From a virus, in the IMG/VR virus record IMGVR_UViG_3300037070_000783, positions 1 through 31,742 of that record: a stretch of 31,742 nucleotides of DNA. One strand, given 5' to 3'. The translations under genes were made by a program, and so were the position numbers. Shown here one piece after another: positions 6,988 through 13,521 of the stretch (position 1 is its first letter; every line of letters starts with the position of its first letter). A model generated the notes under the pieces. The model was not told the DNA's origin. It ran no database searches and saw only the letters and a list, made by a program, of their open reading frames with translations.

Positions 6988-7379
6988 GCCGGGAGGTCCA
7001 CGGGACACTTGCGGCAGGATGGGCCGTGGTAGTGCGGCGTCGGTTCGGGTATCCCAAGCGCCTGCCGAATCCACGACAGCGCCGTGCCGTTCTCCACCTG
7101 CCGCGGGGTGGCGCGGATGACGCGGTACCCCAAGATGGCCGCAGCCGACTGCTTTTCACAATCCGCAGCCATTCCAGCGCCGCGGGAGTGGCGGCCTGCG
7201 ACGTAGCCGCCGCCGTCTATCTCGATGAGGACCGGCGACCAGAGCGGGTCCAGCAGGCTCCAGTCAATGAAGAAGTCGGCCCGCCACCTTCTCGGCGGCG
7301 CAAACCGATATTCCTGCTTGAAGGGGATGCCGGCCTGGCGCAGCTGCTCGGCCAGGAGGATCTCGGCGTTACTCGGCAT
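6984..7379 (-). CDS. PD-(D/E)XK endonuclease, Vsr/DUF559-like
   Basis: This is a 131-residue protein. N-terminal E6 (NAEILLAEQLRQAGIPF), then RRWRADFFID (D35), SPVLIEIDGGGYV (E53-D55) and a downstream GYRVIRATPRQVENG follow the order of very-short-patch-repair-like PD-(D/E)XK nucleases. CEKQSAAAILG supplies the usual lysine-bearing helix. The C-terminus adds SCRKCPVD, a possible metal-binding pair. In phages such proteins can act as junction resolvases or nicking enzymes, and no RuvC or RusA homologue is seen in the window. The gene overlaps its upstream neighbour by 11 bases. Confidence 0.78.
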   Translation of the reverse strand: MPSNAEILLAEQLRQAGIPFKQEYRFAPPRRWRADFFIDWSLLDPLWSPVLIEIDGGGYVAGRHSRGAGMAADCEKQSAAAILGYRVIRATPRQVENGTALSWIRQALGIPEPTPHYHGPSCRKCPVDLPA

Positions 7380-7725
7380 GGCGGGCGGACTCGATTAGGT
7401 CAGCGATAGCGGCAACCGTCCGCGCGCCGACATCGGCCCGGTGTAGGTGGGAGCAGACGATGGTGTCCGGTGGGTACTTGGTCAGGATGGCGTCGGCCAC
7501 GTCCAGCAAGTCGCGGAATCCCAGCCTTTCCACGTCCAGCCCTGCTAGCGCGGGCGGCTCACCCATCGCTTCCCATACCTCATCATCGTGGTCAGGAGCC
7601 ACAGAGGGAGCGGCGGGCTGGGCCATGACTTCGATGAAGTGCGGCCCGTGGTAGTGGTGCTCATGTTCGTAGTCCATCCGGCACCAGGGGTCAGCCGTTC
7701 GGGGTTCCGCAGCGGGGTCAGTCAT
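7369..7725 (-). CDS. Unknown acidic, histidine-rich protein
   Basis: This is a 118-residue protein beginning by ATGA overlap with the replication gene. The N-terminus is rich in histidine and tyrosine (YEHEHHYHGPHF), followed by a Pro/Ala linker. The C-terminal half looks like a compact helical domain (LGFRDLLDVADAILTKYPPD, VGARTVAAIADLIESA). I do not recognise a family. The His-rich segment might bind metal. The position among DNA-metabolism genes suggests an early accessory role. Confidence 0.7.
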   Translation of the reverse strand: MTDPAAEPRTADPWCRMDYEHEHHYHGPHFIEVMAQPAAPSVAPDHDDEVWEAMGEPPALAGLDVERLGFRDLLDVADAILTKYPPDTIVCSHLHRADVGARTVAAIADLIESARHAE

Positions 7726-8219
7726 GCCTGGCCAGCTTTCGCTTTCGCTCTGGCAATCGCATCATCAAAATCGCTCACGTTACTTTCCTTACCCTTCCCT
7801 ACCGTTCCCTGTACCGTTACGTTACGGCTGGAAGATGGCGGAGCCTCGCGGAACTCTGCGGAGCCGTGCGGAGGTTCGCACTTCTGGTGCTCGATCAGGT
7901 AGGTCTGCGACTTGGTGCCACCGATCCGCTGATGGGCGGTCAGCTTGGGGATGAACCCGTGGGCGCAGTCCTGCAATCGCACCCGGTCGATGGTCACTAG
8001 GCGGCGCATCCACTCCGCAGCTGCCCGCTCGCGTCGAGCGGCAGATCGGTAGCGGTACAACTCCGACGCCACCTCCGGCACGTCCCATCGAAACCACCCG
8101 TAGTCGTCGGCGACGCCCCATAGGCCGATATAGAACTCCCGCACGTCGGCGGTGATACCGGGCGTGTTGTGCAGCCTGGAGTCACGCCAGTAGTCCGGCT
8201 TGATCTGGCGGATTCGCAT
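7722..8219 (-). CDS. Replication-initiator-like protein
   Basis: This is a 165-residue protein from ATG 8219, which overlaps the HNH stop as TAATG. The start MRIRQIKPDYWRDSRL, then EFYIGLWGVADDYGWFRWD, is the characteristic N-terminal winged-helix text of phage replication or replisome-organiser proteins. These are functionally comparable to lambda O and DnaD-like initiators. The C-terminal 40 residues are polar and low in complexity, and the DNA encoding them holds repeated GTAACG and GGGAA blocks that resemble origin iterons (see separate entry). No replicative helicase or polymerase is seen, so host enzymes would have to be recruited. The initiator role is inferred from family resemblance. 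Confidence 0.75.
   Translation of the reverse strand: MRIRQIKPDYWRDSRLHNTPGITADVREFYIGLWGVADDYGWFRWDVPEVASELYRYRSAARRERAAAEWMRRLVTIDRVRLQDCAHGFIPKLTAHQRIGGTKSQTYLIEHQKCEPPHGSAEFREAPPSSSRNVTVQGTVGKGKESNVSDFDDAIARAKAKAGQA
7758..7828. other. Candidate replication origin (iteron-like tract)
   Basis: Inside the initiator-like gene, plus-strand bases 7777-7826 show CGTTAC three times, TTCCCT twice and CCGTT twice in a pyrimidine-rich run. A locally A+T-rich patch (CATCATCAAAATCG, 7760-7773) lies alongside. In lambdoid phages the origin lies within the initiator gene O, with iterons next to an A+T-rich element, and the layout here is similar. It is a pattern-based guess. Confidence 0.4.
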
Positions 8220-8572
8220 TAGTAATCCGCCTCGGGCCACAACTCCTCTACCACGTCCGCTAGCGATTCTTCTGGCTCGCGGTTCAGTAGGCGTTGCCCT
8301 ATATCGCCCTTTGCTTCGTTGGCACCCAGCAGAACCCAATGCCACAGCGGGCTGCCGTCCTCGGGGAACTCATCGCCGTCGAACAACGTGGTTCCTTTAC
8401 CAGCGTTGCACTCCCGGCACGCCGTTACCAGGTTGTCGATATGGTCAGCCCCACCACGCGACGCAGGGTGGAAGTGATCAACCTGAAGCTCCACGTTCGG
8501 CGGATGACCGCCACAGTAGACACAGGTGAATCGGTCACGCTTCAGAACTGCGAAGCGGAGGGCAAGGTTCAC
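8219..8572 (-). CDS. HNH endonuclease
   Basis: This is a 117-residue protein starting with GTG 8572, with AGGAGG 6 bases upstream and a GTGA overlap. The core is complete: FAVLKRDRFTCVYCG, LQVDHFHPASRGGADHIDNLVTACRECNAGKG, that is CxxC, DH, N and CxxC-N. A C-terminal helical tail of about 45 residues follows (LWHWVLLGANEAKGD). It matches the common free-standing HNH family found in bacteria and phages. It ends at the initiator-like gene by TAATG. Confidence 0.9.
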   Translation of the reverse strand: MNLALRFAVLKRDRFTCVYCGGHPPNVELQVDHFHPASRGGADHIDNLVTACRECNAGKGTTLFDGDEFPEDGSPLWHWVLLGANEAKGDIGQRLLNREPEESLADVVEELWPEADY

Positions 8573-8721
8573 GGCAGCCTCCTAACAGGCTTGTGGCGTT
8601 GGCCGGTGAGGTTAGGCTCAACCGGCCCAGCCGCCACCCGTATTTTACGCGGTTCAATCTCCCCCGTTGCCAGGAATCGCGCGAGGCGCGCAGCCTCGCG
8701 GATCTCGTCGTCGGCGGTCAT
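8569..8721 (-). CDS. Small unknown protein
   Basis: This 50-residue protein begins by ATGA overlap with the zinc-finger-like ORF and ends in GTGA overlap with the HNH gene. It starts MTADDEIREAARLARFLATG and ends in a basic, proline-containing tail. The N-terminal half is probably one amphipathic helix. No family is recognised. The frame is also open upstream to 8787, but that stretch overlaps the cysteine-rich ORF. Confidence 0.55.
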   Translation of the reverse strand: MTADDEIREAARLARFLATGEIEPRKIRVAAGPVEPNLTGQRHKPVRRLP

Positions 8722-8819
8722 GGCCGGCCATACCGGCAGAACTTGAGGTGCTTGACGCGCCACCCGCAGACCGGACAGAAGCCGCACCAGGGCGCCAGCC
8801 AGCGGCGCAGGCGGGTCAT
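8718..8819 (-). CDS. 33-residue zinc-ribbon-like protein
   Basis: This gene was found by reading the gap between the methyltransferase and the next gene. It starts by ATGA overlap with the methyltransferase stop and ends by ATGA overlap with the 50-residue gene. After MTRLRRWLAP comes WCGFCPVCGWRVKHLKFCR, giving four cysteines in CxxCxxC...C spacing, enough to bind one zinc ion. The basic residues suggest nucleic-acid contact. The function is unknown. Confidence 0.6.
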   Translation of the reverse strand: MTRLRRWLAPWCGFCPVCGWRVKHLKFCRYGRP

Positions 8820-9853
8820 GCGACCGCCTCAGCCAGCCGGACGCCGATCCACTCGCTGACGTTGCTCACCACGCCGTTGCCGCAGCAGCGGTAGCGGTGG
8901 GAGTCAAGGCCGAGCGGGAGCATCACCGCTTCCACGTCCGCACTATCGTCCAGCCGTCCGGCCAGCCCATCAGGCGCTCGCACTCCACCGGGGTCAGGCG
9001 GCGCACCGATGAGGTGGTTGCTGGACTTGTAGTCGCGGGCGCTGAGGTTGCCGGCGGTGTCGTCCTCGACGAACTCGCCGAACTTGGCGGTGGCGTTGAA
9101 GATGGGTCCTGCGACCAGCCGCCCGTCGGCGGCTTCTTCTGTGTCGATCCGCCACCCTTGCTTGGGTCCGGTCTTGAGGCTGCCAGCAAGGTCAACGCCG
9201 AGTGTAGGGCGGCGGGCAGCTCCCGTCCGCGCCGCGTCGCCCGTCGCAGAATGCCCGTCGCAGCGCGCGCCGACAGATAGAACCGCTGCGGCGCTGTCGG
9301 CTCCAAAACCTGCTCCAGCGTGGAGGGCAAGAATGAACACCCGCCGTCGTCGCTGGGGCACTCCGAAGTATTGAGCGTCGAGAATCCGGTAGGCCCACCC
9401 GTACCCGAGTTCTGCCAGGCGACCGAGGAGCGCCCCAAAGTCTCGGCCCGCATTACTGGAGAGGAGGCCCGGTACATTCTCGAGGAGGATGGCGGGAGGT
9501 CGGTGGCGCTCCACAAGGTCGAGGAAGGCGAAGGCGAGGCTGGACCGCTCTCCGGCGAACCCGGCCCGCTTGCCGGCGACGCTGAGATCCTGGCAAGGAA
9601 AACCGCCGGACCAGAGGGTAGCCCGATGCCACTCCCCACCCGCAGGGTCGGCTTGTCGCTCACCGTCATCCGCGTCCCGCCGGTCGAGTCGAACGATATC
9701 GCCGACATTCGGGACGCCGGGCCATCGCTCGGCGAGGACGGCGCTGGCGTAGGGGTCGATTTCGGAGAAGCTGACGGTTCGCCAACCGGCACGCTCAAGC
9801 CCAAGGTCAAGTCCTCCGACTCCTGAGAAGAAGGAGGCGTGCGTGAGTTCCAC
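8816..9853 (-). CDS. C5-cytosine DNA methyltransferase
   Basis: This is a 345-residue protein from GTG 9853. It carries motif I FFSGVGGLDLGLERAGW, motif IV GGFPCQDLS with the catalytic cysteine, motif VI LLENVPG, motif VIII QRRRRVFI and motif X YRCCGNGVVSNVSEWIG. It would methylate cytosine C5 in a short target, probably to protect phage DNA from restriction. No cognate restriction nuclease is seen. The segment usually reading R-L-T-P-x-E-C-E-R-L-x-G-F/W-P-D-G-W is absent from this frame and is instead spelled in the adjacent frame at about 8945-9005, so about 30 residues are displaced (see findings). The enzyme may therefore be altered or damaged. Confidence 0.85.
   Translation of the reverse strand: MELTHASFFSGVGGLDLGLERAGWRTVSFSEIDPYASAVLAERWPGVPNVGDIVRLDRRDADDGERQADPAGGEWHRATLWSGGFPCQDLSVAGKRAGFAGERSSLAFAFLDLVERHRPPAILLENVPGLLSSNAGRDFGALLGRLAELGYGWAYRILDAQYFGVPQRRRRVFILALHAGAGFGADSAAAVLSVGARCDGHSATGDAARTGAARRPTLGVDLAGSLKTGPKQGWRIDTEEAADGRLVAGPIFNATAKFGEFVEDDTAGNLSARDYKSSNHLIGAPPDPGGVRAPDGLAGRLDDSADVEAVMLPLGLDSHRYRCCGNGVVSNVSEWIGVRLAEAVA
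8923..9372 (-). other. Alternative-frame coding signal inside the methyltransferase
   Basis: A second minus-strand frame is open from 9975 to 8923 across the methyltransferase gene. It spells LEPTAPQRFYLSARAATGIL and RRATRRGRELPAALHSAL at 9181-9285, text I associate with phage methyltransferase-linked proteins. At 8945-9005 it spells RRLTPVECERLMGWPDGWT, a hallmark C5-methyltransferase segment. The N-terminal part of the frame is Ser/Pro-rich and looks like a shadow. It may be a real overlapping product, a frameshift product, or the trace of paired indels. Confidence 0.45.
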
Positions 9854-9854
9854 G

Positions 9855-9899
9855 TCACGCCACGCCTCGCGCCCGGTCCAGCATGGCCTCGTTGCTCAT
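9855..9899 (-). CDS. 14-residue bridging ORF
   Basis: ATG 9899 overlaps the stop of the upstream gene as ATGA, and the ORF (MSNEAMLDRARGVA) ends one base before the GTG of the methyltransferase. It fills the gap precisely. It is more likely a translation-coupling element than a functional peptide. Confidence 0.3.
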   Translation of the reverse strand: MSNEAMLDRARGVA

Positions 9900-10162
9900 G
9901 GCGCGCTCCGCTGATCCAGGCAGCCAATGAGCCAGTCGACAAACTGAATAGCCGACTCGTACTCGCCTTCTTCATCGCACAGGTCGCGGTACTCGGCGGC
10001 GCCCACCAGCAGTAGCTTGCGCTGCACCTTATTCAGGTTGGTCAGCGGCCAGAGCTCGACCGCCTTGGGGTCGCCGATGGTGATGCGGCCCCCGCAACCG
10101 GCGCACAAGTGCGAACTACGGTCCAGCCGGCGGCCAGGCACGATGGTCACGCCGGCCATCAC
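9896..10162 (-). CDS. Small protein with an N-terminal CxxC motif
   Basis: This is an 88-residue protein. Two starts fit: GTG 10162 (GTGA overlap) or ATG 10159 (TGATG overlap). Residues about 18-28 (HLCAGCGGRITIG) form a zinc-knuckle-like CxxC. The rest is acidic and helical (EEGEYESAIQFVDWLIGCL). It may be a half zinc ribbon that pairs with another cysteine further on. No function is recognised. Confidence 0.68.
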   Translation of the reverse strand: MMAGVTIVPGRRLDRSSHLCAGCGGRITIGDPKAVELWPLTNLNKVQRKLLLVGAAEYRDLCDEEGEYESAIQFVDWLIGCLDQRSAP

Positions 10163-10446
10163 TTGGCCACCGTCAACTTGCGCCCGAACACCGGCACGGC
10201 TCGGCAGCGTCGAGTGCCGTAGACCCTGGTGCCGTAGTGGGCACCGTTGCAGAACACCTCATGTAGATGCCCCACGATCCCTTCAGCCGCTCGCTGGCGG
10301 GCGCGGCGCGCGCGCTGGTATTCGCGTTGGCTGGCACGCCGTTCGGCGCGGTGACGGGCGCGGTAGCGAGCGTGCTTCACGTTGCGTACCTTGCGGTCCT
10401 CCTCAATCTCCCAAGGGTCGGGGATCATCCAGTCGGGCGTGCTCAC
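10159..10446 (-). CDS. Arginine-rich small protein
   Basis: This 95-residue protein starts at GTG 10446 by GTGA overlap; a longer frame reaching 10602 overlaps the winged-helix gene and is rejected. The middle is strongly basic and helical (HARYRARHRAERRASQREYQ, RARRARQRAAEG), suggesting nucleic-acid binding. The C-terminal part has EVFCNGAHYGTRVYGTRRC with two cysteines. The family is not recognised. Confidence 0.65.
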   Translation of the reverse strand: MSTPDWMIPDPWEIEEDRKVRNVKHARYRARHRAERRASQREYQRARRARQRAAEGIVGHLHEVFCNGAHYGTRVYGTRRCRAVPVFGRKLTVAK

Positions 10447-10757
10447 CACAACACCTGCTGCTCGGTGCCCTGGGTGCGGTAGGTGCGGCGCACGGCGCGG
10501 TACGTCCTCCACATGGAGAAGATCTGCGACCGCTGGCGCTGCAACCATTCCTGCGGGGAGCCGTCCAGCCAGTACCCATCGTTCCCCGACAGCACCAGCC
10601 AACCGGCCAGGCGGGCGTCGTGGACGGCGCGCTTGACGGCGCGCTCGGTCCAGCCCAACTCATCGGCCAGCTGGGCCTTGTGCTTGGCATGGTCGGAACC
10701 CCGCCCCAGACGCGACAGGACGGCCTGTACGGCCATATCGTCGGGCTGGCGGGTCAT
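10443..10757 (-). CDS. Winged-helix DNA-binding protein
   Basis: This is a 104-residue protein. ATG 10757 overlaps the stop of a 21-residue ORF as ATGA. Residues about 8-65 form a winged-helix pattern: VQAVLSRLGRG, KAQLADELGWTERAVKRAV for the helix-turn-helix, and GWLVLSGNDGYWL for the wing. The tail is basic and aromatic (SMWRTYRAVRRTYRTQG). It could regulate early genes or help load replication proteins. The DNA-binding call is good; the target is unknown. Confidence 0.72.
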   Translation of the reverse strand: MTRQPDDMAVQAVLSRLGRGSDHAKHKAQLADELGWTERAVKRAVHDARLAGWLVLSGNDGYWLDGSPQEWLQRQRSQIFSMWRTYRAVRRTYRTQGTEQQVLW

Positions 10758-10819
10758 GCTGGCAGCGCCACTTTCGGCAATGGATGACGGCAGACCCGCG
10801 GCTTGCGCTTGGGGCTCAT
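10754..10819 (-). CDS. 21-residue bridging ORF
   Basis: ATG 10819 overlaps the ERF-like stop as ATGA, and the stop overlaps the winged-helix start as ATGA. The peptide begins MSPKRKPRVCRHPLPK and is very basic. Both junctions are exact, so translation is plausible. A separate function cannot be shown. Confidence 0.4.
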   Translation of the reverse strand: MSPKRKPRVCRHPLPKVALPA

Positions 10820-11631
10820 AGCGCCAGCTCCATCGGCTCGGGATTCATGGGCGGCGCCTGCCGGTCCTCGAGTTCCTTGGTGGCCCAATAGGACCGCGCC
10901 TGCGCCTTGCCGCGGGCGTCGAGCGCCTTGTACTCGTCGGTGTCCCGCTGGGGTGGTTCGGCCGGAGGGGACGTGTCAGCGCCCACCTCCGGCCCATCGG
11001 CTGCGGCAGAAGTGCCCACAACGTCCGCAGCCTGTTCATCGGCGGCATCCTCTTCCTCTTGCCGCTCCACTTCTTCATTGAGTACCAGCTCCGCATCGGT
11101 GCCATGACTCGCCACGGCGGCGATCAGCGCGTCCAGCTGCGCCTCGGTGGCCTTGGTGCCGACCTTGATGCCAACGATGGCGGCGTAGGTCTGCAGCCCC
11201 TCGTTGCCGATCCCCTTCTCGGCGGCCAACTGCGCCAGGATGACCCGCTTGTCAGTCGGGGCGGAGGTTTGCGCCTCCCTGCTGCGAGAGTCCTCCGCCC
11301 CTGACTGCTTATTGGTCACTTCCTCGCGGGAAGCGACGCCGCGCTTGACCTCGAACCCGAGCGCCGCGATGGCGCGACCCCAAGCCGATGTCTCCGCGTT
11401 CTCAATCTCCGAGCCGCGGGTGAAGGTCGTCTTGCCGGGGATCTCCAGCGATGAGTGCCCGGTGCCGGGACGCGGGTCGTCCGGCGTGCGGTAGGCGTAT
11501 GCCTTGATGGTGACCCGCGACTCGGTGAGTTCGACGATCTCGGACTGTAACGAGCCCTCAGGATAGGACTCCATGAACGCCCCGATGCGGTCGGATACCG
11601 GCACATAGTCGTCCATATTGAAGCCTGGCAT
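10816..11631 (-). CDS. ERF-like single-strand annealing protein
   Basis: This is a 271-residue protein from ATG 11631, overlapping the HNH stop as TAATG. Residues about 10-105 resemble the ERF/Sak class of phage recombinases. SRVTIKAYAYRTPDDPRPGTG precedes TRGSEIENAETSAWGRAIAALGFEV, the same place where ERF proteins carry the ET-S-x-x-R/G-R-A-x-x-x-x-G signature. The C-terminal half holds a helical segment and an acidic low-complexity tail, common in annealing proteins for partner contacts. Together with the PD-(D/E)XK exonuclease two genes upstream it would form a recombination pair, as exo and bet do in lambda. Confidence 0.72.
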   Translation of the reverse strand: MPGFNMDDYVPVSDRIGAFMESYPEGSLQSEIVELTESRVTIKAYAYRTPDDPRPGTGHSSLEIPGKTTFTRGSEIENAETSAWGRAIAALGFEVKRGVASREEVTNKQSGAEDSRSREAQTSAPTDKRVILAQLAAEKGIGNEGLQTYAAIVGIKVGTKATEAQLDALIAAVASHGTDAELVLNEEVERQEEEDAADEQAADVVGTSAAADGPEVGADTSPPAEPPQRDTDEYKALDARGKAQARSYWATKELEDRQAPPMNPEPMELAL

Positions 11632-12053
11632 TACGCAATCCCTCTCGTCTGACGACGGCAGGTGGCGCACTCGATGGCGCCAGTTCGGCGGACGTAGGTA
11701 TTCTCAGCCGTTCGTTTGTGTCCACCCCTACAAACGCCGGTCGGCTCTCCTGCGATGTATTCCGCGTTGGTGCGTTGGCCCTTCTTGGCGTTGCAGGGCC
11801 GGCAGGTCAGCTGGATATTCCAAGTCGTATTCCATCCGCCACGGCTCAAAGGTGTCCCGTGGTCGAACTCAGTTGCAGGGGAGCCACAGAAAACGCATAT
11901 GCCTTCGCCCTGCTCCCACATCCAGAAGCCGTCCTCGAGCGTCAGCTTCCCAGGCACCATAGCCCGCGCCGCCCGCTTGTTGAGTTGCTGCATCCGGCCG
12001 AACATCAGCCATCGTTCAGGATGTCGGGCGGCATATTCGCGGCTTGGCATCAT
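11631..12053 (-). CDS. HNH endonuclease with C-terminal zinc finger
   Basis: This is a 140-residue protein starting by ATGA overlap with the exonuclease gene. The core is ICVFCGSPATEFDHGTPLSRG followed by NTTWNIQLTCRPCNAKKG. A second cysteine/histidine set follows (GVCRGGHKRTAENTYV, ECATCRRQ), a finger often found in homing-type endonucleases. It sits between the exonuclease and the annealing protein, so it may have inserted there and kept the overlaps. Activity is likely intact. Confidence 0.88.
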   Translation of the reverse strand: MMPSREYAARHPERWLMFGRMQQLNKRAARAMVPGKLTLEDGFWMWEQGEGICVFCGSPATEFDHGTPLSRGGWNTTWNIQLTCRPCNAKKGQRTNAEYIAGEPTGVCRGGHKRTAENTYVRRTGAIECATCRRQTRGIA

Positions 12054-12814
12054 GCCACCTCGACTCGGGCTTGGGGCAAGATAAGCTCGCCGATGGCCGC
12101 CTTGTCGTTGTGCTTCACGTATTCATGCAGCCGCTTGACGCCCAGGAACTCCACGAACTCGGCAGCGCCAGCCGGCACTTCGATGAACTGCCACATGGCC
12201 GGGTTGTCGCGTGGCACCCACAGGATGGCGCAGCCCGCCACCGATGGTACGTCGGCAATGCGGCGGTCATCCTCGCCGATGAACTCGGCGAAGCGGTAGG
12301 CGGCCAGTTGTAGCCGCACGTCGTGACCGATGGCCGAGCCGCTCTTGAGGTCGATGAGCAGCCGCCGCCCGTACACGTCGGCGATGAGGTCCAGGCTGCC
12401 GGCATACCCTTCGGTCAGGTTGAACACCTGCACCTCGGAGTCGTAGACCAGCGGGCGGTAGGCCGCCCACCATTCCGCGAGTGCCGCTTGGTGCGCCTCC
12501 GCGCCGGGGATGTAGGTCACCGGCTTGCCTGCCACCAAGTCGGCGAGGGCTTCGTGCAGGGCGGTGCCGAAGTCGGCGGCATCATCCCGCTTACGCCACG
12601 GCACGCCCTTGAGGTGCTTCACCTTCTCGTCGGTTGGCAGGTCGGTCCAATCACCGCCAGCGACGGCGTACTCGGCCACCGTCTTGGCCGCCCATGCGCC
12701 GAGCCACGGCTTGGGATAAGACTGCAGGATGGTCGTCACGCTCCACAGATGCTCGTCCTTCCAGCCGTACTTGCGCTGGCCTTGGAAGGCGGTGGCGTTC
12801 TTGGGCTTGGTCAT
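12050..12814 (-). CDS. PD-(D/E)XK exonuclease, RecB/Cas4-like
   Basis: This is a 254-residue protein. HE at residues 87-88 (DFGTALHEAL), E127 (SEVQVFN), D142 (GSLDLIADV), D155-L-K157 (LLIDLKSGS) and Q169-x3-Y173 (LQLAAYRF) are the ordered motifs of the RecB-type nuclease fold with the extra QxxxY. Such enzymes degrade double-stranded DNA ends to give single strands for annealing. Its neighbour two genes on is the ERF-like protein, which fits. It overlaps both flanking genes by ATGA. Confidence 0.88.
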   Translation of the reverse strand: MTKPKNATAFQGQRKYGWKDEHLWSVTTILQSYPKPWLGAWAAKTVAEYAVAGGDWTDLPTDEKVKHLKGVPWRKRDDAADFGTALHEALADLVAGKPVTYIPGAEAHQAALAEWWAAYRPLVYDSEVQVFNLTEGYAGSLDLIADVYGRRLLIDLKSGSAIGHDVRLQLAAYRFAEFIGEDDRRIADVPSVAGCAILWVPRDNPAMWQFIEVPAGAAEFVEFLGVKRLHEYVKHNDKAAIGELILPQARVEVA

Positions 12815-13203
12815 ATCTCCAGCACCTTCTCCTCGCGCAGCCGGTCGCGCTCATCGAGCAGCCGGATCTCCATGAGCACCTGCTCGTCTCGGATGCGGTC
12901 GCGCTCGTCCAGCAGCCCGGTGACGTATGGCTCGGAATGGCACAGGCACTTCTTCGGGTGCCACTTCACCGGCTCGCGGCATAGGTCGTCGATGGGGTTG
13001 GGCTCGCTCAGGTCGTACATCTTCCAGGCGCAGCCGCATTGGTCGCAGGTGTTCGTCCCACGGAACTCGTAGGGGTGCGGCGCGGGGGCGTGGGTCTGTG
13101 GGCCGTGCATCGGTTCCTCCTGCAGAACGTCGGCGGTCAGTTCGTCAATGGCGGCGTCGGGCATGGGGTAGCCCGCGCCGTACTCGGGGTGGCGACTACA
13201 CAT
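12811..13203 (-). CDS. Zinc-binding protein with duplicated helical tail
   Basis: This is a 130-residue protein overlapping the upstream gene by 8 bases. Residues about 50-95 contain TCDQCGCAWKMY, then DDLCREP and KKCLCHSEP, enough Cys/His for one or two zinc sites. The tail carries LLDERDRIRDEQVL and LLDERDRLREEKVL, an internal duplication that forms a charged helix or coiled coil. No family is recognised. It may contact DNA through the zinc part and oligomerise through the tail. Confidence 0.72.
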   Translation of the reverse strand: MCSRHPEYGAGYPMPDAAIDELTADVLQEEPMHGPQTHAPAPHPYEFRGTNTCDQCGCAWKMYDLSEPNPIDDLCREPVKWHPKKCLCHSEPYVTGLLDERDRIRDEQVLMEIRLLDERDRLREEKVLEI

Positions 13204-13396
13204 TGCCGATGACCCACAGCAGGAATGGCACGCCCATGAACAGCGTCACCAGGACCACCAGCCCGAGCAGGATCTCCCCCGCATCCTTGAGGTGGTCGCT
13301 GGCGGTCACGCGGAACGGGACGGCCTGCGGACGGCGCACGTAGGTGCCCGACTGCAACTTGATGATGCGCTCGGAGTCCTCGCGGTAGCGCCTCAT
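13196..13396 (-). CDS. Small membrane protein of the early operon
   Basis: This is a 66-residue protein from ATG 13396 (ATGA overlap). The basic N-terminus (MRRYREDSERIIKL) is followed by a single transmembrane helix, ILLGLVVLVTLFMGVPFLLWV, near the end. Its place among the first early genes suggests an effect on the host membrane, such as superinfection exclusion, but nothing in the sequence proves this. The frame is open to 13465, but the coupled start is preferred. Confidence 0.65.
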   Translation of the reverse strand: MRRYREDSERIIKLQSGTYVRRPQAVPFRVTASDHLKDAGEILLGLVVLVTLFMGVPFLLWVIGNV

Positions 13397-13521
13397 CGCT
13401 CGACCTTCAGGTAGTCGGTGCGGTCCTGGTTGGGAAGCTTGCCTTCCTGCATGCGGCGAATCCACTCGGGCTGCTTGCGAGGCTTGGGCTTCTGATCCTT
13501 GAGGCGTTCGGTGAGAGTCAC
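13393..13521 (-). CDS. First early-operon gene, 42-residue basic protein
   Basis: The gene starts with GTG 13521 and has the best ribosome binding site of the region (AGGAGGA, about 8 bases upstream). The protein begins VTLTERLKDQKPKPRKQPEW and ends DRTDYLKVER. It is rich in lysine, proline and arginine and probably soluble. The strong site and its leading position suggest high early expression. Its stop overlaps the membrane-protein start as ATGA. The function is unknown. Confidence 0.65.
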   Translation of the reverse strand: MTLTERLKDQKPKPRKQPEWIRRMQEGKLPNQDRTDYLKVER

